64,000 nt of DNA from Urechidicola croceus (GTDB lineage: Bacteria; Bacteroidota; Bacteroidia; Flavobacteriales; Flavobacteriaceae), in contig CAJIZG010000001.1 in the NCBI GenBank assembly GCA_905181865.1, positions 1-64,000 of the forward strand, given 5' to 3'. Each line of letters begins with the position of its first letter. Position 1 is the first letter of the stretch. The translations under genes were made by a program, and so were the position numbers. Below are positions 18,925 to 29,066 of this stretch, piece after piece. Under the pieces are notes generated by a model. The model was not told the origin of the DNA and did not search any database. It saw only the letters and a list, made by a program, of their open reading frames with translations.

Positions 18925-19242
18925 ATGATAAAAATTATCAAGGACATATGATCTAGTATCGCTTCCGTTTTGGATAGTTTGATATACGTTTGACGATTTT
19001 GTAACATAACTATTCCATAATACCACAACTTGATATCTTCTTGAAAACAATCTTGTATTAATTAAAATTTTTATAAAATTAATTATTTGGTTCAATTTTA
19101 ATCATGACTATAAGCAGTTGTTACCTACAAAATAATCATCAATATCTTTATTGAAAACTTCGTATCTTAAATGGATTATTTCAAGTTAAATCACATGAAT
19201 TAATCTTCATATTTGACTTGACAATAATTTCACTAATAACAG
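18925..19242. other. Intergenic region
   Basis: No gene supported. A 75-residue minus-strand frame (18868-19095) overlaps the terminator and is chance. Confidence 0.5.
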
Positions 19243-19273
19243 TTGTCTATTTGTTTCTGAAATTCTTACTTTG
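19243..19273 (+). promoter_or_regulatory. Probable promoter of topB
   Basis: TTG at 19243-19245, a 20-nt spacer and TTACTTTG at 19266-19273. The -7 element differs from TAnnTTTG at one base; the spacing is right for a Bacteroidota promoter. It lies 31 nt before the ATG. Confidence 0.5.
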
Positions 19274-19304
19274 TACAGCCAAATCAAAATATTTTTGACC
19301 ATCT

Positions 19305-21611
19305 ATGAAAGTTTGTATTGCAGAAAAACCTAGTGTAGCGCGTGAAATTGCAACCGTGTTAGGCGCTAATACAAAGAGAGATGGCTATTTTGAAGGAAAT
19401 GGATATGCCGTTACCTATACCTTTGGTCATTTGTGCACTTTGTTTGAGCCCAATGACTATAAACCGTATTGGAAAAGTTGGGATTTGAATAATTTACCCA
19501 TGTTACCAGAAAAATTTAAAACAAAAGTCGTTGACAATGCTGGTATTCAAAAACAGTTTAACATTATAAAGAGTTTATTTGACAAGGCCGATATGGTTAT
19601 CAATTGCGGGGATGCAGGTCAAGAAGGGGAATTAATACAACGTTGGGTGATGAGTCAAGCGGCTTATTCTGGCGAAGTACAACGCTTGTGGATTTCTTCT
19701 TTAACAACAGAAGCGATTAGAGAAGGTTTTCAAAATTTAAAACCGGCATCAGATTATGATAATTTATATTATGCCGGTTTTTCTAGAGCGATTGGCGATT
19801 GGCTATTAGGCATGAATGCTACTCGATTATATACTGTTAAACATGGCGGTTATAAACAGATGCTCTCCGTTGGAAGAGTGCAAACACCAACACTTGCCAT
19901 GGTCGTGAATCGCTTTTTAGCTATTCAAAACTTTACCCCACAACCTTACTGGGAACTGCAGACCACGTATAGAGATATTCTCTTTAGTTATGAAGAAGGT
20001 CGTTTTCTAAAAATGGAGGAAGGTCAGTTGTTGGCGAATAAAGTAAAGGAAAGTGAATTCGAAATTGTCTCAGTCACCAAAAAAAAGGGAAAAGAATATG
20101 CTCCGAAATTATTTGATTTAACCGGATTACAGGTGTATTGTAATACTAAATTCGGATTCTCTGCTGACGAAACTTTGAAAATAGTTCAGAAACTGTATGA
20201 GCAAAAAGCAGTCACATACCCTAGAGTTGACACAACATTTTTGCCAAATGATGTGTACCCTAAAATTACTGGAATACTTCAAAAATTGACGCGATACAAA
20301 GAATTTACACAAACTTTATTAGGTAAGAAAATAAAAAAGTCGTCCAAAGTTTTCAACGATAAAAAAGTAACAGATCACCATGCAATTATCCCTACAGGTA
20401 TAGAAATTAATTTGCAATACAATCAGCAGCAAGTATACGATATCATTACACGTAGATTTATTGCTGTTTTTTATGATGATTGTTCTGTGGCAAATACTGC
20501 TGTGATTGGAAAAGTAGCAACGGTATCTTTTAAAACAGCTGGAAAAGAAATTCTAGAAAAAGGATGGCGTATCGTATTCGAAAAGCCCGATGCTAGTACT
20601 AAAAAAGAGTTTGGAATACTACCTAATTTTGATAAAGGAGAAAAAGGAGTACACCTTCCCTCCTTTATTGAAAAGCAAACAAAGCCTCCAAATCAATTTA
20701 CAGAAGCGACGCTATTGCGCGCTATGGAAACTGCTGGAAAGCAGGTGGACGATGACGAAATGCGTGAATTGATGAAGGATAATGGTATTGGGAGACCTTC
20801 TACACGCGCCAATATCATTGAAACTTTATTTAGAAGGAAATATGTTGAAAGAAAGAAAAAGCAATTAATACCTACATCAATAGGTATAAAACTGATTGCA
20901 ACGATAAAAAATGAATTGCTTAAATCCGCAGAACTCACTGGATCTTGGGAGAAACGTTTAAAGGAAATTGAAAAAGGAGAATTTAATGCTGGAACGTTTA
21001 TAAAAAATATGAAGAAAATGGTTGACGATTTGGTCTATGAAGTTCGCAGTGAAAAAGTAAAAGCCAATATTTCTCATACCACCACTCAAAAAGTTAGTGT
21101 GCTAAAGAAGTCAAACGTTAGCAAAGGTATAAACGCTGAAAGATGCCCAAACTGCAAACAAGGATATATTCTTAAAGGTTCCAGTGCTTATGGATGTAGT
21201 GCTTATAAAAATGGGTGTGATTTTAAACTTCCTTTCGAATTTAGTGCAAAGAAAATCTCCGAAAAACAGTTTATGCGTTTACTTCAAAAAGGAAGTACCG
21301 TAAATTTAAAAGGATTTAAAACGAAAGAAGGAACTGTTGAAGGTCTTTTAAGATTTGATGACCATTTTAAATTGGTATTGGAACCAAAAAACAAAAAGAT
21401 TCTTGCCTCTACAGGATCGACAAAGGAGTCATCCGATACTCTAATTTGTCCAAAATGCAGGAAAGGGACTGTTATAAAAGGAAAATTAGCTTTTGGTTGT
21501 GATGAGTATAAAGAAGGATGCAATTTCAAGGTGACTTTTGAACAGGTAAAGCAATTGGCTCAGGGAAAAAGTCTCACCAAGGAATTGGTCTATTCAATTT
21601 TAAAGAAGTAA
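19305..21611 (+). CDS. topB: DNA topoisomerase III
   Basis: Type IA topoisomerase of 768 residues. The N-terminal Toprim domain starts KVCIAEKPSVAREIA and holds NCGDAGQEGELIQRW, the metal-binding acidic cluster. The active-site Tyr is Tyr305 in TYPRVDT. Also seen are SVGRVQTPTLAMV and the GIGRPSTRANIIETLF region. The C-terminal part carries two zinc-ribbon-like repeats (CPNCKQGYILKG...GC and CPKCRKGTVIKG...GC). It removes negative supercoils and decatenates single-stranded junctions during replication and recombination. The length and zinc repeats match flavobacterial TopB and not TopA. It is followed 19 nt downstream by trmL. Confidence 0.93.
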   Translation: MKVCIAEKPSVAREIATVLGANTKRDGYFEGNGYAVTYTFGHLCTLFEPNDYKPYWKSWDLNNLPMLPEKFKTKVVDNAGIQKQFNIIKSLFDKADMVINCGDAGQEGELIQRWVMSQAAYSGEVQRLWISSLTTEAIREGFQNLKPASDYDNLYYAGFSRAIGDWLLGMNATRLYTVKHGGYKQMLSVGRVQTPTLAMVVNRFLAIQNFTPQPYWELQTTYRDILFSYEEGRFLKMEEGQLLANKVKESEFEIVSVTKKKGKEYAPKLFDLTGLQVYCNTKFGFSADETLKIVQKLYEQKAVTYPRVDTTFLPNDVYPKITGILQKLTRYKEFTQTLLGKKIKKSSKVFNDKKVTDHHAIIPTGIEINLQYNQQQVYDIITRRFIAVFYDDCSVANTAVIGKVATVSFKTAGKEILEKGWRIVFEKPDASTKKEFGILPNFDKGEKGVHLPSFIEKQTKPPNQFTEATLLRAMETAGKQVDDDEMRELMKDNGIGRPSTRANIIETLFRRKYVERKKKQLIPTSIGIKLIATIKNELLKSAELTGSWEKRLKEIEKGEFNAGTFIKNMKKMVDDLVYEVRSEKVKANISHTTTQKVSVLKKSNVSKGINAERCPNCKQGYILKGSSAYGCSAYKNGCDFKLPFEFSAKKISEKQFMRLLQKGSTVNLKGFKTKEGTVEGLLRFDDHFKLVLEPKNKKILASTGSTKESSDTLICPKCRKGTVIKGKLAFGCDEYKEGCNFKVTFEQVKQLAQGKSLTKELVYSILKK

Positions 21612-21630
21612 CATTAAAGAACTATTAATC

Positions 21631-22083
21631 ATGGGATTAAATATTGTATTAATTGAGCCGGAAATCCCGAACAATACCGGTAATATAGGTCGACTTAGTT
21701 TAGCCTCAGGGTCTTCTTTGCATTTGGTAAAACCCTTTGGTTTTGAAATTAATGATAGCCGTTTAAAACGTGCTGGTCTCGATTATTGGCAACATTTAAA
21801 TGTGGTTACCTATGAAAGTGTTGAAGATTTCTTTGAAATTAATAAGGATAAAAAAATGGCATTCTTATCAAGCCATGGAAAAAAAGAGTATTGGGATATC
21901 CCTTTTGAAAATGAGTTGTTCTTAATTTTTGGTAAAGAGTCTAAAGGTCTCGGCAGCGTTATTCTAACGAATCATTCAGATAAACTTTACAAAATTCCAT
22001 TGTTTAGCGACCATGTACGAAGCCTTAATTTAGCCAACGCTGTTGGAATTGTTGTTTATGAAGGAATAAAGCAATTAAGATGA
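21631..22083 (+). CDS. trmL: tRNA (cytidine/uridine(34)-2'-O)-methyltransferase
   Basis: SPOUT-class methyltransferase of 150 residues, the normal length of TrmL. Starts LNIVLIEPEIPNNTGNIGRL, with the family PxIPxNTGNIxR pattern, and has the SAM-binding knot residues FGKESKGLG and, at the C-terminus, IPLFSDHVRSLNLANAVGIVVYE, where the RSLNLxxAV motif is diagnostic. It 2'-O-methylates the wobble base of leucine tRNAs using S-adenosylmethionine. The 19-nt gap after topB suggests co-transcription. Confidence 0.93.
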   Translation: MGLNIVLIEPEIPNNTGNIGRLSLASGSSLHLVKPFGFEINDSRLKRAGLDYWQHLNVVTYESVEDFFEINKDKKMAFLSSHGKKEYWDIPFENELFLIFGKESKGLGSVILTNHSDKLYKIPLFSDHVRSLNLANAVGIVVYEGIKQLR

Positions 22084-22393
22084 CCTTTACATAACAACAA
22101 TGCTTACTACTTATAGAAATCACTTCATCTTTTGGATACGCTAAAGGTACATCGTTTAATATTATAGCTTGTAAGGTAAATAGAACGCACGAAACTCTCT
22201 AACGCCCACTTCACCAAATCACTCAGTTTTAGTTGACGTCTTTGATAAGCCAAAAGTTGTTTTTAAGATATTTTTTGTAATACTTCCAATATTCTTTCGT
22301 ACGTCGTATTTGAGTTGTTAATCGTTCATGTTTTATTGCTAAAAAAAGTACTGATTATCAGTGATATTGATAACTTACTTTTTTTAAATCATA
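22084..22393. other. Intergenic region before a broken gene
   Basis: About 310 bases without a supported gene or clear signal. Confidence 0.5.
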
Positions 22394-22987
22394 ATGCACG
22401 AGGAGTTCAATTAAAAATATGCTATAGGTAAATTACAGGAGTTTCAAAAACTGGTCATTGCAAATGCAAAGCATATTAAAGGATTAAAAGTTGATGATAA
22501 GATTACTAACTTTACTCTTTTCAATGCTATTGGCAAGAGTATCTCACTTAGCCAGTAATTAAAAAATGGTCCGGTAGTACTTAAATTTTACCGTGGGGAA
22601 TGGTGTCCTATATGCAATTTGGATCTTAGAGAAGTTCAAAAGAATATTTTAACTATTAATAAATTGGGAGCAACAGTATTTGCAATAAGTCCACAAAGCC
22701 CTGATAATGCATTAACTGTAATGGAAAAGAACCAACTAGAATTTGAAGTGTGAAGTGATGTTAATCAAGAAGTAATAAAGGCTTTTCAATTGCAATTTGA
22801 TCCTGGAGAAGATTATCACAATCGTAGAGATTTAACAAAGGTTAATGGTAATAGATCAAAATTATTACCCGTGCCTGCAACTTTCATCATTAATCAATCT
22901 TCTACGATCATAGCATCTCACGTGGAAGCAAATTATACAGAAAGAATGCGTATAGAAGAAATTATAAAAATACTAGAAAGTATTTGA
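22394..22987 (+). pseudogene. Broken peroxiredoxin-like (AhpC/TSA) gene
   Basis: One continuous frame with stops at 22412-22414 (TAA), 22556-22558 (TAA) and 22751-22753 (TGA) encodes a recognisable peroxiredoxin-like protein: a helical N-terminus, VDDKITNFTLFNAIGK, then VVLKFYRGEWCPICNLDL with a thioredoxin-fold CxxC, FAISPQSPDNALTVMEKN, and a C-terminus VPATFIINQSSTIIASHVE. No frameshift is needed, and the protein end is intact. The stops replace what are probably Leu or similar residues (SLSQ-stop-LKNGPVV; FEV-stop-SDVN). An intact copy would reduce peroxides or act as a redox protein in the cytoplasm. It is now non-functional unless the stops are read through. Confidence 0.85.
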
Positions 22988-23194
22988 TTACAACGGAGCG
23001 TCATATTGCAAGCATGTATAGAAGTTGTTATCCCTTTATAAAATGCAGATAATTTATGAGGACTTTGACATAGAAGAAAGCGATAAGATTTACTTAAAAC
23101 TAAAAGGTCGTGTGAGATTTTGGTGGTTAAAAGAACACACGAAGACAAACTTTTGATAAAATTGATACTTCTAACATAATTTCAAACTATTCTG

Positions 23195-25384
23195 TTACTT
23201 ATTAAACCAATACGCCAATTTCAACGAAATGGACGAAGTTCTGCCTTCTAACGGCGGTAACATATGATTATTGGTATACACTAAAAACAAATCAGATGCT
23301 GGCTTGTAACGCCATTGAAACCTTGAATTTAAATTAAAATTTTCTGATTGCTCGTTGTATTGAAAAAGGGTTGCAAAAAACAATTTATTACTAAATGTAA
23401 TATCAGATTTTGCACCAATCAACCAAAAATCCGTTGTATTCCAAGGATCGGGTAATTGAATATTATTGTAACTGACACTAGAACTCAAACTCACATAAGG
23501 TTGAAATCTATAGCCCAATTCATTTGATATACTAGTCCATGTTCCGTCTTCATAATAACTCCCAATACGAGTACCAATTTCATACGTAAACATGCTTTGC
23601 GGTTTAGATGTATAATTTAAGCGCACAGCACTCCAATGATGTTCAGAGCCCGCTGAGAGTTCTGGATTACCTGAACGCGACGGGTCAAATGGCCTTGTTA
23701 ATTTCACATACTCATCTATTAAGAGAATTCTAAACATACTCCTATTTCTAAAATTAACGTTATAAATCAATAAATTAAGATAGTCTGTTTTATCCATGTT
23801 CTCATTAAAGTAAAAATTACTACTCCAACTTGGACCATGACTCAATACCTTCTTATCCTTTGGGTAAAACAAGTAGCCCAAAGAAGGATTCAATTTAATA
23901 TATCCCTTTCTCGGAATAAATCCCACTTCTGCTCTATAGTCATTATCTACCCATTCTTGTTGAAATTCAAAATTCCATGTTTGACTGTTATATTCAATAT
24001 TCATGGCTTGTGTAGTTCCATCTCCTTTGTTTTCAGGGTCTACTTTACTCTCTGGTGAAAAAGATTGAAAAACAAAAGCCTTACCAGTCCATAAATTATT
24101 ACTAGAAGCCAGATTGTATTCTAAACCTAAATTTCTGTTATACGCTGGAAAGAGTTCTGTATACGCTTCAGAATCATCTGGGTATGTAGTAGATTCTTTA
24201 TTAACAAATAATAAGCCAATGCTCGAACGACTAAAAACTCTTCTTTGCAAAGAAAGTGCTGCGAAATTTTGACTTGGCAAACCGGTGTCTTTATCATCGG
24301 CCGTTTGCATGTCCATAAGTCCTATACGCCAATCTTCATTCAAATTACCGCTAACTCGAGCCCCAGCATGAATGGGGACGTCTAAACCTATTCTTCTAGA
24401 GAAAAATGGACGAATGGATTTATATCCGTAATTGGCAAATAAATCTGCATTTTCTAAAAAGAATTGCCTCTTTTCTGGATAGAACAATTCAAATCGATCT
24501 AAATTCGCAATTTGCTGATCTACTTCTACTTGAGAAAAATCTGGATTGATAGTTAAGTCAAGATTTAAAGAGGAACTCAACGCAAATTTAATATCACCTC
24601 CGGCTTTAGTTTCGTATTCATCTTTATCAAGAGCCTCATCTCCATTCAAATTTGTCATGGCATACGGGATTACTGAAAAATTTATTCCAGTAACTGGTGG
24701 AGCTTCATCCCAAACTAAAACACCAGAATACGCCAAAGTGGATGTTGGAAATTGTCTAGGAATTGGGGTCCAACTAGATTTTTCACTTGATTTTAAATCC
24801 AATCGGCTAAAATTAATACCCCATTCTTTTACCCCTTTTTTATAACGAATCGACTTAAATGGGATCGCAATTTCAACTACCCATTTATCAGCATCTCTAA
24901 TAACTTCTGAGATCCATTTACTGTCCCAGTTTAAATCAACATTATTTCCATTATACATGGTTCCATCCCATTGTGCACCCGCAGCATTTGCACCAAAGGT
25001 AAATCCGGAAGTTTGGTTGTTAAAAGGATCAATAAAAATTAAAAAATTATCGTTTTTTCCAAACGAAAAGTCACGTCGCAATGATTCTACAAAGTATTTT
25101 CCTAAAGAACTGTTGAAAAAAATAGCCGCAACATAAATATTTTTATCATCGTAGGTCATACGAATTTCAGAAGTTTCATTTGCCTTCTTACCATCTTCGG
25201 GTAACACCATAAAAAAATCTTTCGCCACGTCTGTAGTTTCCCAAACTTCTTCATCAACAACACCATCTATAACGACTGGTAAATTTGTCTTCTTAATATG
25301 CAATCGATAACTCTCATTCTTTTTCTGCGCTTGAACTGGAAATAAAAAGAAGAGGACTAATGGTACTAAAATATACTTTTTCAT
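23195..25384 (-). CDS. DUF5916 / CBM9-like outer-membrane protein
   Basis: Secreted protein of 729 residues from the chosen Met (MKKYILVPLVLFFLFPVQAQ is a clear signal peptide); a Met 15 codons upstream is in frame but unlikely. Residues about 25-210 are a carbohydrate-binding family 9-like beta-sandwich (VIDGVVDEEVWE, VRMTYDD-type segment seen as IRMTYDDKNIYVAAIF, FGFG-like phrases). The rest is the DUF5916 region, rich in alternating aromatic beta-strands, ending in a terminal strand with Phe (KLAYWFNK), consistent with an outer-membrane barrel. Visible too is INPDFSQVEVDQQIANLDRF split by the typical EKRQFFLEN. Common and abundant in flavobacteria; function not established. Own promoter at 25463. 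Confidence 0.85.
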   Translation of the reverse strand: MKKYILVPLVLFFLFPVQAQKKNESYRLHIKKTNLPVVIDGVVDEEVWETTDVAKDFFMVLPEDGKKANETSEIRMTYDDKNIYVAAIFFNSSLGKYFVESLRRDFSFGKNDNFLIFIDPFNNQTSGFTFGANAAGAQWDGTMYNGNNVDLNWDSKWISEVIRDADKWVVEIAIPFKSIRYKKGVKEWGINFSRLDLKSSEKSSWTPIPRQFPTSTLAYSGVLVWDEAPPVTGINFSVIPYAMTNLNGDEALDKDEYETKAGGDIKFALSSSLNLDLTINPDFSQVEVDQQIANLDRFELFYPEKRQFFLENADLFANYGYKSIRPFFSRRIGLDVPIHAGARVSGNLNEDWRIGLMDMQTADDKDTGLPSQNFAALSLQRRVFSRSSIGLLFVNKESTTYPDDSEAYTELFPAYNRNLGLEYNLASSNNLWTGKAFVFQSFSPESKVDPENKGDGTTQAMNIEYNSQTWNFEFQQEWVDNDYRAEVGFIPRKGYIKLNPSLGYLFYPKDKKVLSHGPSWSSNFYFNENMDKTDYLNLLIYNVNFRNRSMFRILLIDEYVKLTRPFDPSRSGNPELSAGSEHHWSAVRLNYTSKPQSMFTYEIGTRIGSYYEDGTWTSISNELGYRFQPYVSLSSSVSYNNIQLPDPWNTTDFWLIGAKSDITFSNKLFFATLFQYNEQSENFNLNSRFQWRYKPASDLFLVYTNNHMLPPLEGRTSSISLKLAYWFNK

Positions 25385-25462
25385 AGTTGAAATACAACTA
25401 TATTTCTTTAAAATTTTGGTCGATTTCAAATACTTACTTATTGTTTAAAAAAATCTCTCTTA

Positions 25463-25470
25463 CAAATATA
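25463..25470 (-). promoter_or_regulatory. Promoter -7 element TATATTTG for the DUF5916 gene
   Basis: Minus-strand TATATTTG, exact TAnnTTTG match, 78 nt upstream of the chosen ATG at 25384. Confidence 0.55.
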
Positions 25471-25538
25471 CTATTCCAATATAAATAACTGGTTCTTATC
25501 GTATAATACATCAGACTATTTCTAGAATTTATAATTTT

Positions 25539-27089
25539 TTACCAATCAATCGGAAAGTAATCCTTTAAAAACTTCCCACTCCAATGCTTTCCGGTGTTTA
25601 TTCCATCAAACAAGGGATCCATAACTCGTGCAGCACCGTCAACAATATCGAGCGGTGGTTGAAAATCATGAACTTCTTGTTTCTTTTTAGACATTTCTGC
25701 CGGATCTTCATCAGTCACCCAACCAGTATCTACAGCATTCATAAAGATTCCTTCTTTAGCTAATTCACCAGAGGCGGTATGCGTTAACATATTCAAAGCC
25801 GCTTTGGCCATATTGGTATGTGGATGTCGTGACTCTTTAAAAAAACGATGAAACTTCCCTTCCATTGCAGAAACATTGATAATATGTTTTTGTCCGGTTT
25901 TGTCTCTTTTCATCACTTCAGAAAGTCGATTGCACAAAACAAATGGAGCTACTGAATTCACCAATTGCACTTCTACCATCTCTGTAGTTTCTACTTCTCC
26001 AAGTTTCAACCGCCAACTATTTGTTTTTCGCAGATCTACTTGTTGCAAATCGGCATCTAATTCTCCCTCAGGGAAAACTTCTTGCGTAACTAAACTGGCA
26101 TCAAAACTATATGGAATTTGAGATAATTTAGCAGAAGATCGCAAGCCAATTCCAGGTTCAGGACCATGCCAACTTACAGGCATATTCTTATTTGGAGATA
26201 CTCCAGGAGTTAAAACCTTTAGTTCATCTAAACAACTATTGTGATCTAACAACAAGTCTTTTGCAAATAGAGGTAACGTTTCGATAGGACGTTCTTCATT
26301 CTCCATTAAATGCGAATAAAACCCAGAAGGACGGCGTACCGTTTGCGCAGCATTATTAATAAGAATATCTAGTTTTTTATAATTCTGTTCTATAAAATTA
26401 CAGAAGATCTCGACACTAGGAATATGTCTTAAATCCAGTCCGTGAATTTTTAAGCGATGTCCCCATTCCATAAAATCATCTTCCTTAGAAAATCGCAATG
26501 CAGAATCGACAGGAAATCTAGTCGTCGCAACAACCGTTGCTCCACCGCGTAATAACATCAGTGTAATATGATATCCAATTTTTAAACGAGACCCCGTAAT
26601 CACAGCAACTTGCCCTTTTACATCAGCAGATTGAAAACGCTTCGCATAGTTCAAATCGCCACATGCTGTACACATTGTATCATAAAAATGATGTAACTTA
26701 GTAAATTTGGTATTACACACATAACAAGCTCTTGGCGATTCTAAATCAGCCATTTCCTTATTTGCCAAATCGGCTGCTACAAGTAATTTTGGAGCCATAA
26801 ATACTGCCGATTCACGCGCGTATCTTATTCCTGTTTCCTTACGGGCATGCTTATCTCTTGCTGCTTGCTTGCGCTTTGCGTTCTTCTTAGCGTCTTTCTT
26901 TCTTCGAGCAAATTCCTCTCTACTTGGCCTTGAAAACTGACCAGAAACCTTAATTAAAGCAGTTCTTCGATCCTTCGGTATTTCAAATATTTGATCGGTA
27001 TCTGCTACCAAGGTTTCTAACACGGAAATACACCTTTCTATTTCTTCTAAACTCAATATATCGGAATTACCCGACTCATCTCTACTCAT
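25539..27089 (-). CDS. SDR-fold protein with N-terminal zinc-ribbon extension
   Basis: A 516-residue protein. Residues 1-155 are an unusual extension: helical start, a Lys/Arg-rich segment (61-84) and a four-Cys site (C122, C125, C140, C143 in ACYVC and MCTAC). Residues about 158-500 are a short-chain dehydrogenase/reductase with [12 protein letters not shown] (165-172 replaces TGxxxGIG), NNAAQT and INVSAMEG. The usual catalytic YxxxK reads NMAK in [11 protein letters not shown], so the active-site Tyr is missing; the family must use another residue or bind cofactor without reducing a substrate. It starts 48 nt after the DEAD-box gene stop, suggesting one transcript and perhaps an RNA-linked role. 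That link is inference. Confidence 0.8.
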   Translation of the reverse strand: MSRDESGNSDILSLEEIERCISVLETLVADTDQIFEIPKDRRTALIKVSGQFSRPSREEFARRKKDAKKNAKRKQAARDKHARKETGIRYARESAVFMAPKLLVAADLANKEMADLESPRACYVCNTKFTKLHHFYDTMCTACGDLNYAKRFQSADVKGQVAVITGSRLKIGYHITLMLLRGGATVVATTRFPVDSALRFSKEDDFMEWGHRLKIHGLDLRHIPSVEIFCNFIEQNYKKLDILINNAAQTVRRPSGFYSHLMENEERPIETLPLFAKDLLLDHNSCLDELKVLTPGVSPNKNMPVSWHGPEPGIGLRSSAKLSQIPYSFDASLVTQEVFPEGELDADLQQVDLRKTNSWRLKLGEVETTEMVEVQLVNSVAPFVLCNRLSEVMKRDKTGQKHIINVSAMEGKFHRFFKESRHPHTNMAKAALNMLTHTASGELAKEGIFMNAVDTGWVTDEDPAEMSKKKQEVHDFQPPLDIVDGAARVMDPLFDGINTGKHWSGKFLKDYFPIDW

Positions 27090-27137
27090 TTAAATACGTT
27101 TTATCCAATATCAATTACACCTACTAATCATCGCGTT

Positions 27138-28448
27138 TTAAATAATACTAACTCTTACTTTTTTCCTTTTTAAACGGGTATTGTTCAATTTGGAAACCAA
27201 TTCACCAGCAATAGTTGCAGGAATCGCTACAAAAGCACAATCTTGTTTTAATTCAATCAAACCTAGTTGATCTCTTGTGAGTCCCCCTTGTTTTATAAAC
27301 AGTCCTGCGATATCTCCTTTTGATATTTTATCTTTTCTACCACCTGAAACAAAAAGGGTTTCCCAAAAAACCGGTTTTCTCACGGCTTGTTTAGAAATAT
27401 CTTCTACAGGTACGTTTTTAATAAACTCTGGAAGTGCTTCATCCTTCCATTTTAGTACATATGCCGTCCCTTTGGCCGAAACTCTTGCTGTACGTCCGTT
27501 TCTATGAATAAATTCTTCTTTAAACATAGGCAACTGATAGTGGATTATATATTTCATCTCAGGAACATCAATACCTCTTGCTGCCAAATCTGTAGAAATC
27601 AAAAGCTGATTCGTTCCATTTCTAAATTTAATCAAAGAGCGTTCTCTATCTTTTTGCTCCATCCCACCATTAAAACAACCATGCTTAATATTCTTACTTT
27701 CTAAAAATGTGCTCAGACCCTGAATACTATCTTTTAAATTACAAAACACAATACCTTGCTCATTTCCTATATGATTCAACAAGTGCAACAGTGTATTTGA
27801 TTTGTTTTTAGCAGGTGAAATCACCATTTTTATTTGAAGTTTTGAAACTAAAGTGCCTAAATAATTAATAATAGTCGGCTTTTGAAATCCTACAAAGTCC
27901 GGAATCTCTACCCCTTGTGTTGCCGATGTTAAGATACGCTTATTCAATCCCGGTAATTGACCGATAATCCCTCTCATATCATATTCAAAACCAACTTCTA
28001 AGGATTTATCGAACTCATCTAAAATCAAGGTTTTAATAGCATCTTTTGAAAATCGATCATTACTAAAATGATCTGCAATTCTTCCTGGCGTACCAATTAG
28101 TATCGCTGGTTCATGCTTTAGTTCTATCTTGTCTTTAGACATCGGTCTGCCGCCATACACCGCATTCACCTTATAACCAGATCCCATAGAACGAATGACG
28201 TGTTCAATTTGAATCGCCAATTCCCTAGAAGGTACTAATATCAAGGCTTGAATATCTTTACATTCAGGATCTAATGTTTTCAATAGTGGTAATACAAAAG
28301 CCAATGTTTTTCCAGTTCCTGTTGGAGATAACAGCATTGTATTAGCAGTTGAATCAATTGTAGAAATGGCCTCTTCTTGCATTTCATTTAACTCATAAAT
28401 ATTTAATTTTCGTAGTATCTCTTCTTGTCCCTTTAATTGATTTGCCAT
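27138..28448 (-). CDS. DEAD-box RNA helicase with DbpA-type RNA-binding tail
   Basis: RNA helicase of 436 residues. Q-motif region and motif I SPTGTGKT near residue 40, Ia VPSRELA, Ib GTPGR, motif II as DEFD instead of DEAD, III SAT, V LAARGIDVPE and VI HRNGRTAR. The C-terminus (about 365-436, DKISKGDIAGLFIKQGGL through FVAIPATIAGEL) fits the DbpA RNA-binding domain, which in E. coli directs the helicase to 23S rRNA hairpin 92. A role in large-subunit assembly is therefore likely. A -7 element lies about 65 nt upstream, and the zinc-ribbon SDR gene follows in the same direction. Confidence 0.88.
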   Translation of the reverse strand: MANQLKGQEEILRKLNIYELNEMQEEAISTIDSTANTMLLSPTGTGKTLAFVLPLLKTLDPECKDIQALILVPSRELAIQIEHVIRSMGSGYKVNAVYGGRPMSKDKIELKHEPAILIGTPGRIADHFSNDRFSKDAIKTLILDEFDKSLEVGFEYDMRGIIGQLPGLNKRILTSATQGVEIPDFVGFQKPTIINYLGTLVSKLQIKMVISPAKNKSNTLLHLLNHIGNEQGIVFCNLKDSIQGLSTFLESKNIKHGCFNGGMEQKDRERSLIKFRNGTNQLLISTDLAARGIDVPEMKYIIHYQLPMFKEEFIHRNGRTARVSAKGTAYVLKWKDEALPEFIKNVPVEDISKQAVRKPVFWETLFVSGGRKDKISKGDIAGLFIKQGGLTRDQLGLIELKQDCAFVAIPATIAGELVSKLNNTRLKRKKVRVSII

Positions 28449-28510
28449 GATTTACACTATTCGCCTTTGAATTATTCTTCTAAATTAGTTCTATAAAGCT
28501 ATTACGGCCG

Positions 28511-28518
28511 CAAAAATA
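28511..28518 (-). promoter_or_regulatory. Promoter -7 element TATTTTTG for the DEAD-box operon
   Basis: Minus-strand TATTTTTG fits TAnnTTTG and lies 63 nt upstream of the helicase ATG. No -33 TTG confirmed. Confidence 0.45.
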
Positions 28519-29066
28519 GTTCTAAAATTCTGTGTACAAAGACGATTTGATATAAATAAACAATAATCGTACTTGAAATAATTTACTACAAGTATTTTTG
28601 TAAATGATTTTTAAAGTAAGATATACTGTCTGTTATACCTTGTATAATAGTTCTTTTGTGAATTTCCGTCCTTACTCTAAATAATAATATTCTAATATAG
28701 CATTGGAAAATTCCAGTAAAATAGGTTGAAAATCAATAAATCATTTAGAAGTTCGGTATAATCCCTTCGGACCTTATCCATAACTTTAATATGCTGCATC
28801 ACAAAACGATTAGGCCGTTTTGCTATCCATTCCTTCGTACTCAACTTTGAAGAATAATTTACCTTGGAAACGTCTACTTTTACCAAAACAGGGTCTCACT
28901 AGTTCAAAATAATTGGATATCCAATTTCACTATTATAATCTTCCAATTCAAAAACATCTTAATCCTGCTTTTGTATCGTGCTCACCAATGATAATTACAC
29001 CTTTAAATAGGTATAAAGTTGTGGGCATTACTAAACTTATTTATTTTTTTATGTTTAAAAATAATA
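28519..29066. other. Non-coding stretch with unidentified ORF remnant
   Basis: On the minus strand a frame at 28692-28886 (64 residues, with KEWIAKRPNRFVMQHIKV) can be extended upstream through several stops (FELEDYNSEIGYPIIL before two stops). The run of sensible protein on both sides of the stops suggests an eroded gene, but I do not recognise the family. It could equally be chance in AT-rich DNA. Confidence 0.3.
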
